Part shown: positions 45,186-57,255 of the stretch, one piece after another
Numbering within the stretch: the stretch's first letter is position 1
How the letters are laid out: every line of letters begins with the position of its first letter
Assembly: GCA_027563935.2 (NCBI GenBank)
Contig: CM050446.2
Coordinates: 27,903,501 to 27,967,500, forward strand
Length of the DNA stretch: 64,000 nt
From: Costus lasius
Taxonomy: Eukaryota; Streptophyta; Magnoliopsida; Zingiberales; Costaceae
Direction: 5' to 3'
Translations under genes and position numbers: made by a program
The notes under the pieces: model-generated
Seen by the model: only the letters and a program-made list of their open reading frames with translations
Databases searched by the model: none
Told to the model about the DNA's origin: nothing

Positions 45186-46500
45186 AGCGCTAGTTTAAGG
45201 TCAGAAGCTCGACCCAAAGAGTTCTCATGTCACCATGTCTGCGGGGTCCAAAAGGGAAAGAACAACCCTTTTCTCAACCCGCTCATCCTCGAAGTAATGT
45301 TTGAGTCGATGCCTGTTTACAGGGAAGCTTCCTGTGCGTTCTATCTATATAGTGATGGCGCCATAAGGTTGCACATGCTGTACCACAAAGGGGCCAGACC
45401 ACCTCGTTCGAAGCTTCCCTAGAAACAAGAGAAGTCTGGAGTTGAAAAGTAACACCTTATCCCCTTCATGAAATTCTTTCTTCATTATGTGCTTATCATG
45501 CCAATATTTGGTGCATGCCTTGTAGATCTTGGCATTTTCATATGCATAAAGGCACATCTCTTCCAACTCATCAAGTTGCAGCTTTCTCTTCTCACCAGCG
45601 CTCTTGAAGTCATAGTTGATTTGCTTGACAGCCCAAAATGCCCTGTGCTCAACTTCCATAGGTAAGTGATAGGATTTCCCATAAATGATTTGGAAGGGAG
45701 ACATACCCAAGAGCGTCTTGTAGGCGGTTCTATAGGCCCATAGAGCATCAGGTCATTTTAGTGCCCAATCCTTCCATGATCTCGATATAGTTTTCTCAAT
45801 GATCTGCTTGATTTTTCTATTAGAAACCTCTACTTGACCACTAGTCTGAGGATGATAGGGCATTGCAATTTTATGCTTTACCCCATACTTCTTCAAGAGT
45901 GCTCCAAATTGCTGCTCGATGAAGTGAGAACCTCCATCACTTATCAATATGCGTGGAACTCTGAATCGGGGGAAAATTGTTCGCTTCATAAGCTTCATAG
46001 CGACCCTGGAGTCATTAGTAGCTTCTGCGGAGGCCTCAACCCACTTAGACACGTAGTCGATGGCAACGAGAATATACCATTTACCACATGAAGATGGGAA
46101 GGGTCCCATGAAGTCAATCTCCCATACATCAAAAATCTCCACCTCCAATATATCGCTCAGTGGGAGTTCGTCCCTCTTTGAGATATTACCAGTTCTTTAG
46201 CAGCTGTCACATGTCAAAGCAAAATGTCTGGCGTCATGAAATATAGAGGGCCAAAATAAACCTGATTATAAGACTTTGAAGGCGATTTTGGTTGCCTCAG
46301 CGTGTCCTCCATATGGCGAAGAATAACAACAGGTCAGCACATTATGGATCTCTCCCTCAGGGATGCATCGTTTGTACAATCCATTAGCACATCACTGGTA
46401 TGGATAAGGTTCATCCCAGTAATAAGATTTCACATCATGCAAGAACTTTTTTTTTTCTAAAAAGAGAGATCAAGGGGAAGAATGTTAGAGAAAATATAGT
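45186..46500 (-). pseudogene. Integrase of element B
   Basis: Frames 46148-45753 and 45710-45345, plus upstream pieces. A CDSC...RTGNIS zinc-binding end (about 46200) contains a stop. The core has D in [10 protein letters not shown] in [10 protein letters not shown] and E in [11 protein letters not shown], so all three catalytic acids remain. The C-terminal part reads [20 protein letters not shown], then [18 protein letters not shown]. Typical Athila integrase, with a frame break at 45750. Confidence 0.85.
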
Positions 46501-46528
46501 TCACATAATCTGCATACCATGGTACTTA

Positions 46529-47580
46529 CTATTCCAATAGTGCATATAGATGTTCTTCAGGGAATGAATCATTAATTTCTAACTCTTCTTCATGGTTCTT
46601 TTCAGCATCTCGTTCTGGCCTAGGAAGATGGTCAGCCACAAGGTTCTCACTCCCCTTCTTATCTCTAATCTCAACATCAAATTCTTGTAAAAGAAGAATC
46701 CACCGAATAAGTCTTGGCTTGGCATCTTTCTTGTTAACCAGATATTTGATAGCTGCATGATCAGTAAAAATAATTACTTTCAAATTAACTAACTATGAGC
46801 GAAATTTATCAAAAGCAAAAAACTATTGCAAGTAGTTCTTTTTCTGTCGTGGCATATTTCATCTGAGCATCATCAAGTGTTCTGCTAGCATAGTATATAG
46901 CATGCAGCTTTTTGTCCTTTGTTTGCCCCAAAACCACCCCCATGGCTTGGTCACTAGCATCACACATGAGTTCAGAAGGCAAAGACCAATTCGGAGGTTG
47001 GATTACAGGCACAGTAATCTAAGCTTCTTTGAGTTTCATGAAAGCATCTTCACAATCTCTATCAAAACAAAAGATTGAATCCTTAGCAAGAAGATTAGTT
47101 AAAGGACGAGCTATTTTAGAAAAGTCTTTGATGAATCTTCTATAAAAACCGGCATGGCCCAGAAAACTTCGAATTCCCTTCACTGTTGTAGGTAGCTTCA
47201 AATTTTCAATGACTGCAACCTTTGCTTTATCTACCTCGATTCCACGTTCAGAGACTAAGTGCCCAAGAACTATACCTTCCCGGATTATGAAGTGACACTT
47301 CTCCCAGTTCAACACCAGGTTCACCTCTTCACATCTCTGCAAAACCTTAGATAAGTTAGACAAGCAATGGTTAAAGGAAGAACCATACACAGAGTCCATG
47401 AATATGTCCATAAAGTCTTCGTTATAATCATCAAATATTACTATCATCGCTCGTTGAAAGGTCACAGGGGCGTTGCAAAGCCCAAAGGGCATCCTCCTGT
47501 ATGCATATGTACCATAGGGACAGGTGAATGTTGTTTTCTCCTAATCATCTAGATGGATAAGAATTTGGAAGAAACCTGAA
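46529..47580 (-). pseudogene. RT and RNase H of element B, truncated and with damaged active site
   Basis: RT begins abruptly in the middle (SFIDQMLDRLDH, then FCFLDGFSGFFQI), fused to the end of the protease frame; roughly the first 200 residues of RT and its linker are deleted. The thumb part MPFGLCNAPVTFQRAM follows, then IFMDSVYGSS where gypsy RTs have FMDD, so one catalytic Asp and its neighbour are lost by a 6-nt in-frame deletion. RNase H (47012-46529) has LMCDASDQAMG, then YATTEKELLAIVF and [11 protein letters not shown], with a stop or frame break near 46800. Confidence 0.85.
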
Positions 47581-48335
47581 AAGCCATCCAAGAAACAAAA
47601 GTAAGAATTATGATCAAGTCTATCTAACATTTGATCAATGAATGACAAAGGAAAGGGATCTACCTCCCTCCTATAGGGTTCAATTTGCTGCACAAATTTC
47701 TCAACAATATCCACACTGCAGCATGTACCTGCAAGAGAAGGTTTTTTCAAAGAGTCAGACAAATCAAATTGAACAACATTGTCACCGACGTTCAAATCCA
47801 GTTTTTCGTTTTTGACATCGATGACAGCACCAGCAGTAGCAAGAAAAGGTCTCCCTAGAATAATAGGGAGTCTGCCATCCTCATCAATTTCTAAAATAAC
47901 AAAATCAGCAGGAACAAAATAATCTCCAACTTTTATTGGCACGTCCTCCAGGATACCAATAGGACGGCGAACTGATCTGTCTGCCAGCTGTAAAGAAATA
48001 TTAGTGCTCTTCAAATCTCCTAAGTCCAGCTTTTTACATAAAGATAGAGGCATAAAGCTGACACTTGCTCCCAAATCGCATAAGGCTCGCTGGAAAGTCA
48101 TCTCCCTTATCTGATAAGGTATAGAGAAGCTACCTGGATCTATGAGTTTCTAGGGAGTTTGTTATGTATGATCGCGTTGCACTCCTCAATAAGTGCAACT
48201 GTTCCTTGTTCTTCCAGCTTCCTCTTGTTAGACAAGATGTCCTTTAGAAATTTGGCATAGGTGGGCATTTGTGAAAGGGCATCAACAAAAGGTATGTTAA
48301 TATAGAGTTTCTTAAGAACTTCTAAAAACTTACTG
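47580..48335 (-). pseudogene. Retropepsin of element B
   Basis: Active site LCDLGASVSFMPLSLC, then PIILGRPFLATAGAVIDV, close to the protease of element A. The frame 48101-47541 is open into RT because of the deletion. Upstream, 48335-48102 holds the gag-protease linker with a frame break. Confidence 0.85.
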
Positions 48336-48337
48336 AA

Positions 48338-49178
48338 TTATTTGTCTAATTTGGCTTTGACAAGTCTCTGTGGGAAAGGGATTGGAGGCTTGTATGCTGG
48401 CAGTTCCATATAGGGCCATTCTTCTTCAGTTTGCTCATGTGTTACTGGCGTTTTCTCATGGTTCGAATCTCTTGTGTCTGGAGTTACATCTGCTTCTCTG
48501 TCATCAGTTGGCATCTTTGGATCTTCTAGTTGTTTGCCACTTCTAGTGGAGATTGCATTGCAATGCTCCCTCGGGTTAACTTTAGGTTGTGATGGAAGTT
48601 TCCCTAGTGCTTTGGAGGATGAGCTAGCCTGCTGAGCTAGCTGATTCTCTAACATCTTATTGTGAGTTTCTAAGGAATCCATTCTTGTCATCATCAGTTT
48701 CATCATATCAGTTAATCCTTCAATTTGCTTACTCAGTTGAGAATCCATGTTTGGCTTCGGTGGTGGATTATAATTTCTTGCTTGAAATTCGGGCAGTTGT
48801 CTGTAATTTCCCTATGGAGGCTGTCTGAAGTTTCCTTGTGGAGGTTGACCTTGTGGTGGTGCTTGCCCTAGTTGTACTGGTTATGTAGTTTGGTATGAGA
48901 AGTTTGAGTGGTTTCGCCATCCTGGATTGTAAGTGTTGGATTATGGGTTATTCATGGGATTCAAATTTCCAACTGCATTGATATGTTCAGGATGACTTTG
49001 GGTCAATTGACCATCTCCCAATTGGGATTCTGTACCGACATGGCCTGCAACTCCACACACCTCACAAGATAAAGAATTAACATCCACAGAATTTACAGAC
49101 CAAGAGTCAATCTTCCTAGTTAAAGTGTCCACCTTCGTAGCAAGAGCAGTTAAAGTATTAAGTTCGAGTTTACCTTAG
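48338..49178 (-). pseudogene. Gag C-terminal part of element B
   Basis: From 49178: NTLTALATKVDTLTRKID coiled segment, zinc knuckle CEVCGVAGHVGTESQ (last Cys replaced), linker, coiled coil (LETHNKMLENQLAQQAS), proline-rich linker ending PIPFPQRLVKAKLDK. The N-terminal capsid part is at 60527-61373, beyond block X. Confidence 0.8.
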
Positions 49179-49199
49179 TGTTGAAGGTAAAAAAAATAA

Positions 49200-49980
49200 T
49201 TGAAGGAAAAATTATTCTTGAATGCAGCAGCAAGACATGAAATTTATCGAAATTAAATCACCTTGCCATGATTATTGGGTCAAATTAGAATTTTTGACCA
49301 AGCAGAAATAAATCGCTCGGCTAGCGGGAGAATTTTTGTCGAAAATCAAATTTTGACAAAATTGAAATTTGGTCCCAATTTCTTGAATTTTGGAGAAAGG
49401 ATCGACAATGCAATTTTCAATCAAAATTATAATTTTGACACTGCAATTTTTAGAACACAAAAAAGAAAATGAAATAAAATTGTGATGAGTTTCGGTTTAA
49501 TAGAAGGTAAAATCGAAATTATGACTAAGTTGGGATTAATTCCAATTTCTATCATGAAATTTGGGTCAACATTGAGATTTCAACCGAATTAAAATTGGAT
49601 ATTAATATCCATTTTGTTGATTGAGATTTACGAACGTTGAGTCAAAGAAGGCAATTTTGACCATAAATTTTGAGAAGCGATTAATTGGCAAGCAATTAAA
49701 AATAAATTATTTTATTTTATTTTTAATTGAAAAAAATCGTGTATGCAGTTTGAAGAGAAGTTTTTGGGAGTTACGATGGTTCCAAAAACGGAAGGCATGG
49801 GGAGCAATAATAAAAGGAAGAAATGAAAAAAGTAGAATGGGAGAATCGGCTTTTGCTAATTTTGGAAAGACTTGAAGTTGAAGCGAGGAGTAATCGACTA
49901 GAGGAACATCAACGCACAGAAGGTAAGTATTCCTTTTCTCCCTCCTTGGTCTTCTTCTTCCTCCCTCTTCTCTTGACACC
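49200..49980. other. AT-rich part of block X, no gene seen
   Basis: Rich in 'aaattttg' and 'gaaattg' phrases. Short frames on both strands lack domains. Confidence 0.4.
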
Positions 49981-49983
49981 ATC

Positions 49984-50109
49984 AATGGAGAAGGACAACT
50001 CCAATAAAAAAAAAACTATTACCAGAGAAGGAAAACTCCGGTTATCAAAAACCATCCAACGGAGAAGGACAACTCCGGTAAATAAAAACTATTGACGGAG
50101 AGACAACTC
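49984..50109. repeat. ACGGAGAAGGACAACTCCGG minisatellite, left part
   Basis: About 3-4 units of 34-38 bp with the phrase ggagaaggacaactcc. It resumes at 57097 after copia-3, whose TSD AACTC is part of the repeat. Confidence 0.85.
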
Positions 50110-50870
50110 TGTTGGAACTTTACACATGCGGCATCAGAGTTCAGAGCATGCGCAGCGGAAAAAAAACAGTAAATGCATGTAAGGATTTTGTAACACCATA
50201 TTAATCAACCTATAATATACATTGGATTAAAACACGAATAACTTCGCGTACCTTTCTCCATCGCAAACAGTTTCTTCACGGAAATGGTAGGGAATGTCTT
50301 TTCACCCCTTTCCTTTGCCTTTCAATTCCTCCTCGATGATCAGGAGAAGGTAATCCAAAAGCCTTTCAGCGAAAGTACTATTAATCTCTCTTTACAATTA
50401 ATCTTTCTCGAAAACCGTGCAAGAAAATAATAGAGGAGAGAAATCGCCGTCCGCCGTTTCGATTGGAATTGCAAAACAAGAACACAAAGTAACTGCCTCG
50501 AATTGCGTGCGTTAGAGAGGAGAGGATTTCGTTAGGGTTGAGAGAAACGTGAGAGAGCCCTTATATAGAATAAAAACAATTAGTATTCTAACTCACGTTC
50601 TCGATTAATTAATTATAAAATATAATTAATTAACTCCTTTTAATCCTCATCCAAGACTAATCAATTCCAAATAATTCTTTATTCCGGTTCCCTTTAAATC
50701 AATTAAAGGAAGGGGTGAGGGTTGACTAACCCATTCGCTGACCCACTATCATACCCACTCCATCATCACGAGCTGGTCCGTCCGATCAGCGAATCGAACA
50801 TGATTGGATCAAGTTGTCCATACTAAACCGTGTACACATGTGAGCCACATTACGGAGAAAATTTCTAACA
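50110..50870 (-). repeat. 3' LTR of copia-3
   Basis: 761 bp, TGTTGGAAC...TTTCTAACA on the plus strand. Confidence 0.97.
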
Positions 50871-50884
50871 TTCTCCCACTTGGC
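50871..50884 (-). other. Polypurine tract of copia-3
   Basis: GCCAAGTGGGAGAA on the minus strand, directly before the 3' LTR. Confidence 0.85.
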
Positions 50885-51279
50885 TCATATGTCCTAAATA
50901 GGTTTAAACACAACTTAACTTTAATTGATCAATACCATACATCCAATCATCTATAAGTCCTTTCATTGAATTAACTTTATCGAATCATGGCGGGCACACA
51001 TCACTCATCATTGATGTGATTCCTTCCATGTACCACAATAGAATCAACCCAATTTAAACTTTTAGATATTGAGAATAAACAGTAATTTCTCAATAAACTT
51101 TTCTATGAAGAAACACTTCATTCCTCAAAACACTTGTATTCACATCACTTTAATATGCATAACTTTACATGTGAAACAAGTAATTAACAAAAGCAACAAT
51201 TTTATTGGAATTCCACAATAAATGTATCAAAAACTTTACATGAGCATCCTTACATATGCATATAAGATCAACAATAATG

Positions 51280-54200
51280 TTAACAAGGCTTTTCTATTAT
51301 GCCCATCTCTACAACATGTCTAGAAAATGTCTTGGGCGATAATCCTTTAGTTAACGGATCCGCTATCATAGTCCATATGTTAATTACAGCCAGATACTTC
51401 AAGTCCATATGCTTGGCACCCTTGGAGTATCTGTCATTCTTTGCGAAGAAGACTGCTGCGGTGTTGTCACAATACAATCTCAGCGGCTTGGCTATGCTGT
51501 TGACTAGTCCAAGTCCTGAGATAAAGTTCCGCAGCCACTTTCCTTGAACTGTGGCCTCAAAGCATGCCACAAATTCGGCTTCCATAGTTGAAGCAGCAAT
51601 GACTGACTGCTTGCCGCTTTTCCAGGATATAGCTCCTCCTGCAAGAAGGAAAACATACCCAAATGTGGATTTTCTGGTATCCACACATCCGGCATAATCT
51701 GAATCTGAATAGCCGATCAATTCAAGATCCTCCTGAGATCTCCTATACACGAGCATGTGGTCCTTGGTGCCTTGTAAATACCGAAGGACTTTCTTTGCAG
51801 CTTGCCAGTGGCACATTCCTGGATTACTTTGATACCGGCCGAGCATACCAACAGCAAAACTGATATCCGGCCGAGTACATGTCTGAGCATACATCAGACT
51901 CCCGACCACTGAAGCATAAGGAATGACATCCATACCTTTCCGTTCTAATTCAGCTTGGGGACATTGCTTTTCACTGAATTTGTCACCCTTTTGAATTGGA
52001 ACAATCCCTGCAGAGCATTTATCCATACGATATCTCTCTAACACCTTAGATATGTAACTTTTCTGAGACAATCCTAACAGTCCTTGTGATCTATCACGGA
52101 ATATTTCTATTCCTATCACAAAGGATGCCTCACCCATATCTTTCATTTCAAAGCTGTTAGAGAGAAAATCCTTTACATCATGTAACATACCTTTATTGTT
52201 AGTGGCTAGCAGTATATCATCAACATAAAGGACTACTATCATAAACTTACTTCCCTGCACTTTCATGTAGATACACCTATCAACAGGATTCTCTACAAAA
52301 CCATAGGCAGTAATAATATCATTAAACTTTAAATACCATTGTCTGGAAGCTTGTTTTAGTCCATATATTGACTTCTTTAATTTACACACTAATCCCTCTT
52401 TACCTGTGGTCTCAAACCCTTCAGGCTGGTTCATATACACTTCCTCCTCTAAGTCACCATTCAAGAAGGCGGTCTTTACATCCATTTGGTGAAGCTCAAG
52501 ATCATAATGAGCCACCAAAGCCATAACAATTCTCAAAGAGTCCTTTCTAGATACTGGAGAGAAAGTCTCTTTGTAATCAATGCCATCTCTCTGAGTAAAA
52601 CCTTTGGCAACAAGTCTAGCCTTGTACCTTTCGATGTTGCCCTTAGAGTCGCGCTTGGTCTTAAAGACCCACTTACAGCCGACACATTTGCAAGCATCAG
52701 GTAAATCTACAAGGTCCCAGACTTGATTATCAGCCATAGATTTAAGCTCATCTTTCATAGCATTAATCCAATTCTCTGAATTGTCACTATTCATGGCTTC
52801 ATGGACTGAAATTGGATCTTTATCAATGCTTATGTCACATTCATTCTCAACTGAATAAACCACATAGTCATCTGAAATAGCGGAGCGTCTTTGCCTTACA
52901 GACCTCCTCAATGCTATTTCCTGTGGTTCATTCAAATTGTCATTACTTGTGACCGGTTCATTGGATTCACTTTCATTCAGTGATGTTGGATCAGTAATGT
53001 GTTGTTCCTGTGTGTTGTCTGACTGTAATACAACACTTGGAACATCACTTTCATTCGGAACATTCGGAATTTCAGATGGAACAGAATCTATCTGAATTTC
53101 CTGAATATCCAACATTTGTGGTTTCCCACTCCCACTGACCTCTCCAATCTCAATGAACCTAGCATTACCAGATTCAACTATCCTCGTACTATGGTTAGGA
53201 CAATAGAACCTATACCCCTTAGATTTTTCAGGATAGCCAATGAAAAACCCACTGACTGTCCTAGAATCTAATTTCTTTTCTTGTGGGTTGTATACCCTTA
53301 CTTCTGCTGGACACCCCCAAACATGGAGATGTCTTAAACTGGGTTTCCTTCCTGTCCACAGTTCATAAGGAGTCTTAGGAACTGTCTTACTAGGAACCCT
53401 GTTTAAGAGATATACAGCAGTCCTTAATGCATACATCCACAAAGACTGGGGTAAGGAACTATTGATGAACATACTCCTAACCATGTCCATCAGAGTACGG
53501 TTCCGCCTTTCAGCTACACCATTTTGTTGTGGTGTATAAGGCATTGTGTATTGAGCACAAATGCCTCTACTCTCGAGGAACTTTGCAAATGGACCAGGAA
53601 TTTGTCCATCTGAACCAACCTTACCATAGAATTCACCACCCCTATCAGATCTCATCACTTTAACTTTTCTATCTATCTGTCTCTCCACTTCATCTATGAA
53701 TGTCTTTACAACATCCACAGACTGAGACTTTTCATGAAGTAGATAGATGTATCCATACCGTGAGAAATCATCTATAAAGGTGATGAAATATCTTTCTCCA
53801 CCCCATGACGGGATATCGAAAGGACCACATATGTCAGTGTGTATCAACTCTAGGAGTTGACTGCTCCTTGTGGCAGGACCTTTTGCTATGTGTTTTGATT
53901 GTTTACCCTTAATACAATCAATACACACTCCTAAGTCACTTAAATCCAATTGAGGTATGATATTACATTTCATCAACCTCATTAACCTTTCCTTGGATAT
54001 GTGACCTAGTCTCCTATGCCACAAATAAGCAGACCGTTCATCTGTTGCACTACGTTTTATACCATAAATGTGTTCAGCATTAAACAAGGATTCAGCATAA
54101 GTAACATCAAGATTAAACCGGTATAAATCATCAACCAAAGTACCAGATCCATAAAAGTACTTGTTTTTAAATAATGAAAATACACCATGTCCAATCTCAA

Positions 54201-55335
54201 TATTAAAACCCATTACATCCAGTTTCCCTAAAGATACAAGATTTCTAGCACATGAAGGTACATAGAGACACTTTTCTAGATCTATTTGACAACCAGTGTC
54301 CAAGATCATCCTGTAAGTCCCAACTCCTTCAATTAGTGCCTTCATCCTGTTCCCCATGAGCAAATACCGTTCAGCTCCTGGTAGGGGCTGGATTGAAAGG
54401 AATCCCTGAGAAATATGAGACACATGAGTAGATGCACCAGAATCTAACCACCAAGTATTCTTAGGGACTTCTACAATGTTGGTTTCGAAACATACAGAAA
54501 TGTAATAATTACCTTTCTTTTCGAACCAAGCCTTTCTTTTCGGACAGTCTGCCTTAAAGTGTCCTTCCTTCCTACAGAAATGACACGTCTGTCCTTTGAA
54601 GGTAGGAGCATCTGAAACTATACTGATGCCTTTTCCCTTTTTCTTGCCCTTGAATTTCTTGGTTGTTTTGTTCTTACTGCTACTGCCACTGTCAAACTGA
54701 GCATAGTGTATGGAGTGATTTTTAGTCTTCTTCAGTCTTCCTTCTTCTTGTACTAGCATGGCCTTTAATTCTTTCAAGTTCCATTTATCTTTAATGGTAT
54801 TATAATTTACCTGGAACTGGCCAAACTCAGAAGGAAGAGATATCATTATGAACTGTACTAGAAAACTCTCTGTCACCTCCATACCCAATGCCTTAAGCTT
54901 TGCAGCTATGTTTGACATCTCTGTTACATGCTCATGAATGGGCCTAGACCAATCAAACCTCTTAGAGGTCAGCTCATTCATGAGTGAACCCACAATGGAC
55001 TTATCAGCCAAGTCCGATTGTGAATGCTCTTTAATGAATGCCATAAATTCCTGTGCACTATCAGTCTTGGGCATTGAAGGTTTCACATTGTCAGCCATGG
55101 TCAACCTCATCATATTAAGGCATAACCGATTTGATCTTTCCCAGGCTTTGAAACATAGTTTCTCTGCCTCTGAACTCAAATCAGTTAATGCAGGAGGCCT
55201 AGGTTCAGTTAATGCTTGGTCTATATCCAATACACCAAGGTGAAATTGAATCTGTTCGGACCACTCAGCATAATTTAAACCATTAAACTTGACTGATGCA
55301 GACCCTAATGCAAACAAGTTTGAAGCTGCAATCAA
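51280..55335 (-). CDS. Gag-pol polyprotein of copia-3
   Basis: Intact 1351 aa. Order (residues): gag 1-215 ([18 protein letters not shown]), basic linker 220-240, CCHC knuckle 251-264 ([14 protein letters not shown]), protease with DSGA at 298-301, GAG pre-integrase 420-480 (H440 and H445, C471 and C474), integrase core with D501, D564 and E609, linker 740-840, RT 870-1110 with D952 ([12 protein letters not shown]) and YVDD at 1037-1040, RNase H about 1195-1320 ([22 protein letters not shown]). All catalytic acids I can check are present. In RNase H the segment between [10 protein letters not shown] and [10 protein letters not shown] looks about 15 residues shorter than usual, which may impair it. 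The start ATG at 55335 lies about 1 kb after the primer-binding site; the product is processed in cytoplasmic particles in this family. Confidence 0.96.
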   Translation of the reverse strand: MIAASNLFALGSASVKFNGLNYAEWSEQIQFHLGVLDIDQALTEPRPPALTDLSSEAEKLCFKAWERSNRLCLNMMRLTMADNVKPSMPKTDSAQEFMAFIKEHSQSDLADKSIVGSLMNELTSKRFDWSRPIHEHVTEMSNIAAKLKALGMEVTESFLVQFIMISLPSEFGQFQVNYNTIKDKWNLKELKAMLVQEEGRLKKTKNHSIHYAQFDSGSSSKNKTTKKFKGKKKGKGISIVSDAPTFKGQTCHFCRKEGHFKADCPKRKAWFEKKGNYYISVCFETNIVEVPKNTWWLDSGASTHVSHISQGFLSIQPLPGAERYLLMGNRMKALIEGVGTYRMILDTGCQIDLEKCLYVPSCARNLVSLGKLDVMGFNIEIGHGVFSLFKNKYFYGSGTLVDDLYRFNLDVTYAESLFNAEHIYGIKRSATDERSAYLWHRRLGHISKERLMRLMKCNIIPQLDLSDLGVCIDCIKGKQSKHIAKGPATRSSQLLELIHTDICGPFDIPSWGGERYFITFIDDFSRYGYIYLLHEKSQSVDVVKTFIDEVERQIDRKVKVMRSDRGGEFYGKVGSDGQIPGPFAKFLESRGICAQYTMPYTPQQNGVAERRNRTLMDMVRSMFINSSLPQSLWMYALRTAVYLLNRVPSKTVPKTPYELWTGRKPSLRHLHVWGCPAEVRVYNPQEKKLDSRTVSGFFIGYPEKSKGYRFYCPNHSTRIVESGNARFIEIGEVSGSGKPQMLDIQEIQIDSVPSEIPNVPNESDVPSVVLQSDNTQEQHITDPTSLNESESNEPVTSNDNLNEPQEIALRRSVRQRRSAISDDYVVYSVENECDISIDKDPISVHEAMNSDNSENWINAMKDELKSMADNQVWDLVDLPDACKCVGCKWVFKTKRDSKGNIERYKARLVAKGFTQRDGIDYKETFSPVSRKDSLRIVMALVAHYDLELHQMDVKTAFLNGDLEEEVYMNQPEGFETTGKEGLVCKLKKSIYGLKQASRQWYLKFNDIITAYGFVENPVDRCIYMKVQGSKFMIVVLYVDDILLATNNKGMLHDVKDFLSNSFEMKDMGEASFVIGIEIFRDRSQGLLGLSQKSYISKVLERYRMDKCSAGIVPIQKGDKFSEKQCPQAELERKGMDVIPYASVVGSLMYAQTCTRPDISFAVGMLGRYQSNPGMCHWQAAKKVLRYLQGTKDHMLVYRRSQEDLELIGYSDSDYAGCVDTRKSTFGYVFLLAGGAISWKSGKQSVIAASTMEAEFVACFEATVQGKWLRNFISGLGLVNSIAKPLRLYCDNTAAVFFAKNDRYSKGAKHMDLKYLAVINIWTMIADPLTKGLSPKTFSRHVVEMGIIEKPC

Positions 55336-56320
55336 TAAAACATGCTCATCAGTAATGCTTTGAGTTATTTAAGTCAGATTCAGATAACTTTAAACATGTA
55401 TTAAAATGACCTTTGGGCAACACTTTAATACATAACTGTAACTAGCAGAAAATTTTACTTTAACAGATTTTCAATTACATCACACTTAATGTGAATGTTA
55501 CCTTTGGGTATCCATCACATAAATGGACATAAAAGACAAATCCCCTTACATGTTTATAATTATAAACAATGGTTCACCTTTGGGCAACCTCCTAGTTTAT
55601 AATTACAAACTAATTGTTCAAGTCCCTTACTGTCATTACCTTAATCTTGAACAATTAAATTATTTAGATTTAATGTTTATAAACTTTCGAGCAAGGCCTC
55701 TTTGGAGACTAACATGCTCTTTTCAATAAACATTTAATCTAAATTATTCTTTAATTTCTATGTTTAAAATTAATGTTTATTAATTAAAGCAAGGCCTCTT
55801 TGGAGACTAACATGCTTTCATTAGAATAAACAATTAACTTTAAACTTAAATGTTATCCAAAAGCGGCGAAGACATGTTTCAACTAAACACATAACAATTG
55901 GAATACATTTCAATTCCAATTATAATTAATTAGTCTTATCCCAAAGCGGCGGAAGGCAAGACAATTCATTGAAATTCAAGCGGCGGAAGGCAAGACAATT
56001 GTTTAATCCAATTAAATATAATTGTTTGCATGTAAGTCCATTCAACTAATCACTTTTAGTCTAAAGCACCTGATTCTTACGTGAAGGCATGTCATGCTGC
56101 TAATGTTGGTTCCTTTCTCGGGTACGACACATAGCATTGATATAGAATGTCTAATTGAATACTAGAATCCATAAAAGCCGAAGCCGGAAGACAAAGGGAG
56201 GAGACAAAAGCTTTCTCCAGAGGCACGGCAACAAATTCACAAACGCATAAATGCATTTAAACAATTCAGAATTTAAAAATCCTAATTTCTTTCAAGGTGA
56301 TTAATAGGTGTTCATCAACC
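55336..56320 (-). other. 5' leader of copia-3
   Basis: Non-coding, 985 bp. Phrases recur: 'aagcaaggcctctttggagactaacatgct' twice (55690, 55790) and 'aagcggcg(a/g)ag' three times (55862, 55925, 55979). Function unknown. Confidence 0.75.
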
Positions 56321-56334
56321 TGGCTCTGATACCA
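56321..56334 (-). other. tRNA-iMet primer-binding site of copia-3
   Basis: Minus strand TGGTATCAGAGCCA, one base inside the 5' LTR. Confidence 0.95.
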
Positions 56335-56335
56335 C

Positions 56336-57096
56336 TGTTGGAACTTTACACATGCGGCATCAGAGTTCAGAGCATGCGCAGCGGAAAAAAAACAGTAAAT
56401 GCATGTAAGGATTTTGTAACACCATATTAATCAACCTATAATATACATTGGATTAAAACACGAATAACTTCGCGTACCTTTCTCCATCGCAAACAGTTTC
56501 TTCACGGAAATGGTAGGGAATGTCTTTTCACCCCTTTCCTTTGCCTTTCAATTCCTCCTCGATGATCAGGAGAAGGTAATCCAGAAGCCTTTCAGCGAAA
56601 GTACTATTAATCTCTCTTTACAATTAATCTTTCTCGAAAACCGTGCAAGAAAATAATAGAGGAGAGAAATCGCCGTCCGCCGTTTCGATTGGAATTGCAA
56701 AACAAGAACACAAAGTAACTGCCTCAAATTGCGTGCGTTAGAGAGGAGAGGATTTCGTTAGGGTTGAGAGAAACGTGAGAGAGCCCTTATATAGAATAAA
56801 AACAATTAATATTCTAACTCACGTTCTCGATTAATTAATTATAAAATATAATTAATTAACTCCTTTTAATCCTCATCCAAGACTAATCAATTCCAAATAA
56901 TTCTTTATTCCGGTTCCCTTTAAATCAATTAAAGGAAGGGGTGAGGGTTGACTAACCCATTCGCTGACCCACTATCATACCCACTCCATCATCACGAGCT
57001 GGTCCGTCCGATCAGCGAATCGAACATGATTGGATCAAGTTGTCCATACTAAACCGTGTACACATGTGAGCCACATTACGGAGAAAATTTCTAACA
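56336..57096 (-). repeat. 5' LTR of copia-3
   Basis: 761 bp; differs from the 3' LTR at three positions, near 56583, 56726 and 56809. Confidence 0.97.
56786..56793 (-). promoter_or_regulatory. Candidate TATA box of copia-3
   Basis: TATATAAG on the minus strand, about 300 bp into the LTR, followed by GGGCTCTCTCACG. The same sequence is in the 3' LTR near 50559. Confidence 0.7.
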
Positions 57097-57255
57097 AACT
57101 CCGGCTAACAAAAATCATCAACGGAGAAGGACAACTCCGGTAAATAAAAACTATTGACGGAGAGACAACTCCGGTTAACAAAAATCATTCAACGGAGAGA
57201 CAACTCCGGTAAATAAAATCATTGACGGAGAGAGCAACTCCGGTAAAAAAATCAG
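57097..57255. repeat. ACGGAGAAGGACAACTCCGG minisatellite, right part
   Basis: About five units; the longer form alternates 'acggagaaggacaactccggtaaata' with 'acggagagacaactccggttaaca'. Confidence 0.85.

Larger units (their letters stand above)
50110..57096 (-). mobile_element. Copia-3: very young, apparently intact Ty1/copia element
   Basis: 6987 bp. LTRs 50110-50870 (3') and 56336-57096 (5'), 761 bp each with only three substitutions between them by eye. TSD AACTC at 50105-50109 and 57097-57101. tRNA-iMet primer-binding site at 56321-56334, polypurine tract at 50871-50884, and one uninterrupted 1351-codon frame. The best candidate in the window for a recently active element. Confidence 0.97.
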
